Source of the DNA: Spisula solida
Lineage: Eukaryota > Mollusca > Bivalvia > Venerida > Mactridae
DNA: 64,000 nucleotides
Assembly (NCBI GenBank): GCA_947247005.1
Contig: OX365948.1
Span: forward strand, 32,988,601 to 33,052,600
Direction of reading: 5' to 3'
Under the pieces are notes generated by a model. It saw only the letters and a program-made list of their open reading frames with translations. It was not told where the DNA came from and searched no databases. Shown piece by piece: positions 59,160-64,000 of the stretch. The position numbers and the translations under genes were made by a program. Within the stretch, counting starts at the first letter, position 1. Every line of letters starts with the position of its first letter.

Positions 59160-59356
59160 TGATATAGATGTTTATAGAATCACCATCTGGGACATTCAAA
59201 TATTCAAGTCTGTATGAAAGTTGTAACATCAAAGAAAACCAAACTGTGTACTGTACATATAATTCTCAGAACATGTCCCCAAACGACTACCGTATCATTG
59301 TTGGGTTTCTCTCTTTGACGGGATGTGAAACTATTATTCTGCTTGAAAAGATATGA
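59160..59356 (+). CDS. Possible exon with spaced cysteines, unrecognised
   Basis: The open frame after 'gatatag' reads ESPSGTFKYSSLYESCNIKE, then VYCTYNSQN and GFLSLTGCE, to TGA at about 59356. Cys spacing and an N-x-T site suggest an extracellular protein. The pyrimidine tract is poor and no strong donor is seen, so support is weak. Confidence 0.22.
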
Positions 59357-59539
59357 ACTTCTGTTTGATATTAGAAGAGACGTACATTCAGATGAGACAG
59401 AGAATTGTACAAATTTGTTAATGACTCCTGTTTGTTAAAGCTCTATAAAACAAGGCTTGAAATACTTCCGCCAAGAAGTTAAAAAAGAAGTTTAGTTACT
59501 AATATTCGAGGGCTGCTTTCAGCAGTTCAGCTGTTCAGC

Positions 59540-59845
59540 CACCCTTTGACATTTTAACTTCCCTGGTCATTGGGCCACTTAAGGAACCCTGTGTTCGAGT
59601 TTCCCTGGGGAGACTACTTCTCTCCTGGTGAGTGTGCAGCCAACATCTATCAGCGGCGCCCAGAACTATCGAACGTGTATAGACATCGCCCTAACAGGCA
59701 TCAATTCACACCTTGGTTGAGTGGAGCATGTGGGTTATTCTTGCTCAGAGAAATTTGAGCAGTGGTCGAGACGGGGATTGGACACGGGACCTTTCGCCCC
59801 GAAGCGCGCCTCCCTACCTCTAGGTCACTGCTCCCCCAGTGATGT
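59540..59845 (-). mobile_element. tRNA-derived SINE
   Basis: On the minus strand the head reads GCAGTGACCTAGAGGTAGGG (A box) with CCGTGTCCAATCCCCG (B box). A GC-rich body of about 230 bp follows, containing 'ctccccagggaaactcgaac'. Head and body match the layout of mollusc tRNA SINEs. The 3' end is not sharply defined. Confidence 0.6.
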
Positions 59846-60599
59846 GAAGTAATGCGCTCGAACTGCACACCGCAAGAGCAAACTACCAACCAGGCACTTG
59901 TATACGGATACAAGCCGCGATGCATCCATAATGAATACAGAAATCAAGACGTGATCTACTAATTCTTCATACTACTTGCATTGAACTGAGAAGGTGCTTG
60001 TAAATTCACGTGCTAATATATCCACAGTAAATGTTCACAATCAATCGAAAACTAAACAGCGACATTGTAACTTGTCTTATTTGTACATATGTACACTATT
60101 GTTTCATGAATGATTTGTGGCGTTTTCTGTACAGATTCATAGTTTAAAATTGCCGAGAACGTTATTGTCTTAAGCACTTAAGGGGGTTTATGCACCTTGT
60201 GTTTAATGATCAAAGCACCCACGGACGGGCATTGGTACCTGCTGTTTCTCGGTACTCTGTAGATGTTATAACACGAAAGGCATGCTTTAAGTCTATATTC
60301 ATTCTAATTTAAACAAGACATGAATTAAAATATCGATCTGGTGCTGTATGGAAATATAATATAATGTAACAGTATTCATGCTTTAAAATGAACCATTCCC
60401 CACCTATTTTGAGCTTTTACAAAGGAACAAGTAAAAGTGTATGAACAATTTGCAATATCATTTTGATTATCATCATCTTTTTATAATCCTAAAGAATAAT
60501 TTGAACCTAGTTTTATGTTTGTTCTTATTTATCATACTAAACTCGAAAATACTAATTGCAGCTCACGTGTATGCCTACGTTTAGGTAGCTCATTCCTCC

Positions 60600-61290
60600 T
60601 TAAACGAATGTTGACATATTTTAAATGAATTGGTACATTTCAAAACCAATATAATAGTTGTTACTTGTAATCCCATTTAAATCAATGCAAACACAATTTT
60701 ACTTATTTATAATACTGTTGACGCTATTATGTTAGTTTGGGTGCATGTGTCATTTTAACCCCCACCCACTTTAAGCAAACGTGTGCCCTTAAATCATTGA
60801 GAAGGTAAGTGTCAAGTTAACATATCAATAGCTTAGTATCTCAACATTAAATAAGAATCATTTAGGCTTTCAAATAGCAAAAATGACGACATTATAACAA
60901 ATAGATGGTTCACACACGTCGAATTTTTATGAAAAATATTGCTGATTTTAGGTGTACTCATCAATATTCATGAGTATACAAATGCATGAATTAATAAAAA
61001 GTTATTGTTATTAATAGCCCAGTGCATTAGCTTCATTTTGATACCATTTGTAAAATTTTTGACCGAAAACTGACAAAGATATAATGATATTTCGAGGGAG
61101 ATATATAAAAAATGCACTCATTTGACCTTTGACCTAATTCTGAGAAAACGAGGCAAAATCACGGATGGCATCCGGCCGTTTCAGATTGCACACATATCAA
61201 AGATAACATATAGCATGGATGCCACATTCTACTCTCCGATGCCATGGCTCGTCATATTTTCTCCGTATGGACTCCCGACTAATAGTAGAA
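60600..61290 (-). repeat. Dispersed repeat, minus-strand copy of an inverted pair
   Basis: Reverse-complement partner of 56150-57000, about 4-5 kb away. Words in common include 'atggtatcaaaatgaagcta' and 'aggtcaaaggtca'. Confidence 0.65.
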
Positions 61291-62777
61291 GGAACAAACA
61301 CTTACAAAGAAATAATTATAAAACATATTTATGAACTTGTAGCATGCAAAATTCCAATGACCTTGCAAACCGAATGTAGAAAAACGGTAATGTATCTTGA
61401 ATATCTTTTAAAGTACATACACACGTTTTCCAGTCTTAAACGTAGTCGGAGTATGTTCCTTGGAGTTATATTGTTAGAATGCTATACATTTTAGCAAGTA
61501 CCATATGATAGTGTTTTGTTTGTGACGAGCAAGATTTGCAATGAAAGTGTTGTCATGCTTCAATAATTCAACTTTATTAATATTTATTGTGTTTAACTTA
61601 AAGGATAAATGTAGTGCATCATAATTATATGCTTACTGAATCCAACAAATTTCAATTTGAAGAATGAAATGCTTTTGAAAAACATGCACACTCCAACTAA
61701 CACTTATACTCTGTGTACTGAATATTTGTGTTGGTCTTCTTTGTAGGCGTAAATATATTGGTTTGAATCCTAACTTTCTGTAGTTGGATTGGTTCCCTTT
61801 AATTTTCTTGTCTAATAAATTGATATGAAAAAAAACCTACACAACATTGCCTTTCGTAACTCGCATTCAACAACAGTTAAATATCTCTATTTGGCCTTTT
61901 CGACTGAGCTGTTTCGTGGGCAGGTAATAGTCTTTTTTCTGTCCCCAATACAACAGTAGTAAGGATACTGGGAGCTTGGGGACGGGAACCAGACTTTAAC
62001 CTGCTCCACGAACTGCTAAGTGGACAAGCCTACTTGATAGACCGTATACAGTGTATAGTCTGTGATATGAGCTATATCATTTTATTTTCTGAATTGGGGA
62101 TTAAAATCGGACAGGGTACAACAGAAACAGCAGAGGTGCACGCAAGACAAAATAGTTTATAAATTTGCACTGCATGACAGTCATACAGACGAACTATACA
62201 TGTAGTGAGAGTTCGAAAAGTAGTATTGCCTCCGTTTTGAAGCTTAAAATCAGATTAGCACAATGCCGCATATTAGAAATCGTCTAGTGACTTTTCACAT
62301 TGTCATGGTTGAGGAATACCTGATACGTATACCATTTTAATGTGTTTTAGAGACCACAAACCCTTTTCGATTGCCATGTGGATGACTTCTTCACATAACA
62401 ATTTAATATCCATACACTGTGGTGTATGTCGGATGCTATACAATGCCCGAGCCTCTGATAACATTGCCATATTAACCAAACAATAGTTTCAAAGGACACA
62501 TGTACAGGGTGTTAAAAAATTTCGTTCTCAAAATTTAAATTCACATAAAGTTTTATTTGAGCTATGTACGAGACAGACAATGCTAATTTCTTTCTCTTAT
62601 ACTGTCATTTAATGCCAGAGACATTAGAACAATGGTAGAACCCTCTGGATTTCAACCTGAAAACTTTATAGTCTTGAGGTAAAAAAATAATAATATTGAA
62701 ACTAAAACATTGAGAACGAACTTGTTTAACACTCTGTAAACTGTTAACATGTCTATATTTAGTATTTCTGTTTTTAG

Positions 62778-62897
62778 TTCTGGTTACCCTGCTGATGTGA
62801 TCACTCCTGTCAAATACGGGGAGGTTTGTGGAGTAACAAGACATGATGTTTCCTATTGTGAATCGGGCTATCACTGTTGTGGTTTCCATGAATGTTG
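62778..62897 (+). CDS. Cys-rich exon resembling WBP1/WBP1L/VOPP1 ectodomain (gene truncated by window)
   Basis: A 120-nt exon between tctgtttttag and g|gtgagt. In the only open frame (one nucleotide borrowed from the previous exon) it encodes 39 residues. They end YGEVCGVTRHDVSYCESGYH and CCGFHEC, with a further Cys or Trp split across the donor. C-x(n)-YC-x2-G-x-CCG-x3-C(C) is the short extracellular motif of WBP1/WBP1L and VOPP1-type single-pass membrane proteins. In those, a transmembrane segment and PPxY-rich cytoplasmic tail follow and bind WW-domain E3 ligases. No such exon is visible before 64000, so the rest should lie to the right. An upstream exon ending in phase 2 is required and not identified. 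Confidence 0.55.
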
Positions 62898-63030
62898 GTG
62901 AGTAACTGAACGCTGCTAATAACATTACACCAGTGGGAACTATTTCTATACAATTTCTACATAATATTAGTGACATGGATTTGTGTATTGACAGGTGACC
63001 TAAACAAAAAACTGTTTAACTTCACACTGC

Positions 63031-63225
63031 ATATAATAATAATAATAATAACGTCTTTATTTTCTGTGGGTAACATAATTGGCAAACCAATTTTCATTAT
63101 GGTCCACAAAACTTTTAAAAACTCTTTGCTATAAGCACGTCCCCGTTGGTGTATCCCACGGAAATGGCACCGTATCCGACATTTTTGCAGATTGTTCAAG
63201 GTGGATTGTACGTACATCAAATTAT
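63031..63225 (-). repeat. Non-LTR 3'-tail fragment with (ATT)n end
   Basis: On the minus strand, 'cacagaaaataaagacgtta' runs into (TTA)n at 63033-63050, a common LINE tail form in invertebrates. Decayed C-terminal-like coding (WTIMKIGLPIMLPTENKDV) precedes it. No RT motif remains. Confidence 0.4.
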
Positions 63226-63229
63226 TTCA

Positions 63230-64000
63230 TAAGCCTGATTTATTTTATTACTTTAAATACGCCTTCTATCGGTATATACCACATATACATACTGCAAATA
63301 ATTTCTAAGCACAAATGTTTTTCAAATTCAAACTTAAAGTCACTTAAGTTAATTGTCTTTGGTGTAACGATCAGGAAATTTAACAATAAATTCTTCAAAC
63401 AAACTGAATTCAGCTGATTTTCAAGAACATAGTAACGAAAATACTTATTCTGAATAAATTTTGCTGAAACTGTAAATTGAATGAGCAATTCACCAATATC
63501 AAATCTGAACATTTTCTACTTCTTTGTTTTGTATATATTACAAATAAAACAGTTTATTTTTTTCTTTCATATATTTAGCATTTCCTGCAGGCTATCTGTA
63601 AGATACATCTATTGTAAAGACTGTTTTCATTTCAATTACATCATAAAACCTAATTAACATTGTTACAACACGGACATTCACCATGGACAAACACATTAAT
63701 ATACCTAATTGATCAAATTTAGGAATAAACTTAAGATAAAAGGTATTGCAGACTTGAGTGGTGTAGTCAGTGCTACCCAATATCTATATGCAAAACCGAA
63801 AGGATGGCATGTATTAACAGTCAGGTCGATTTCCTTAAAGAAATTGTCCATGGTGTAACAGCTATATAACATTTATTCGTTTCATTATGAAATACAAGGA
63901 CATTATTATACTTTTTAAAACACATATCTGCCTTAAAAATACGTGTCATGGAAATGCAATGGTAAGCAATTAAAATGACAATATATTTCTGAACTTCATA
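63230..64000. other. Right-end tract, no gene recognised
   Basis: AT-rich short frames only. It would be intronic if the Cys-rich exon at 62778 belongs to a gene running off the window. Confidence 0.4.

Noticed and set aside
62605..63512. Minus-strand frames of 87-123 codons
   Set aside because: One is the shadow of the Cys-rich exon. The others cover a decayed non-LTR tail.

Overview
This is an AT-rich, gene-poor eukaryotic window. It has spliced genes with GT-AG introns, non-LTR retroelement remains, tRNA-derived SINE heads, many foldback or TIR-bounded elements, and long dispersed repeats rich in 'aggtca' motifs. Together these suggest a bivalve mollusc. The species cannot be fixed from sequence alone, and the 'bivalve' call rests on repeat style and protein families.

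Layout. 1-3 kb: a degenerate array with about 180-bp spacing and a TIR-bounded element. 3.3-5.7 kb: a three-exon DDE transposase gene killed by one in-frame stop, bracketed by inward-facing tRNA-like sequences. 7.7-9.4 kb: a 5'-truncated L1/Tx1-type LINE on the minus strand with a 17-bp target-site duplication. 10.9-12.5 kb: a repeat element lying upstream of a gene. 12.9-19.85 kb: a complete six-exon FKBP12-type peptidyl-prolyl isomerase gene (107 aa) with paired CRE sites upstream. It carries a 25-bp tandem array, a foldback element and inverted repeats in its introns, and its last intron is a U12-type AT-AC intron. 20-30 kb: MITEs (one nested in another repeat) and long 'aggtca' repeats. 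30.1-32.8 kb: a decayed LINE. 34.5 kb: a near-perfect 46-bp-arm hairpin. 38.2-40.2 kb: an intact single-exon gene for a 641-aa DUF229 (sulfatase-like) type II membrane protein. 40.3-46 kb: interleaved repeat families, a MITE, and a second locus bracketed by inward-facing tRNA-like sequences. 46-51 kb: essentially empty apart from a SINE-like unit. 51-63 kb: candidate exons of one or more secreted or membrane proteins, ending with a Cys-rich exon that resembles the WBP1/WBP1L/VOPP1 ectodomain; that gene probably runs past the right edge.

Only two genes are well supported as functional: the FKBP12-like gene and the DUF229 gene. They are unrelated in pathway. Most of the remaining signal is mobile-element archaeology, some of it datable from nesting and target duplications within the window.
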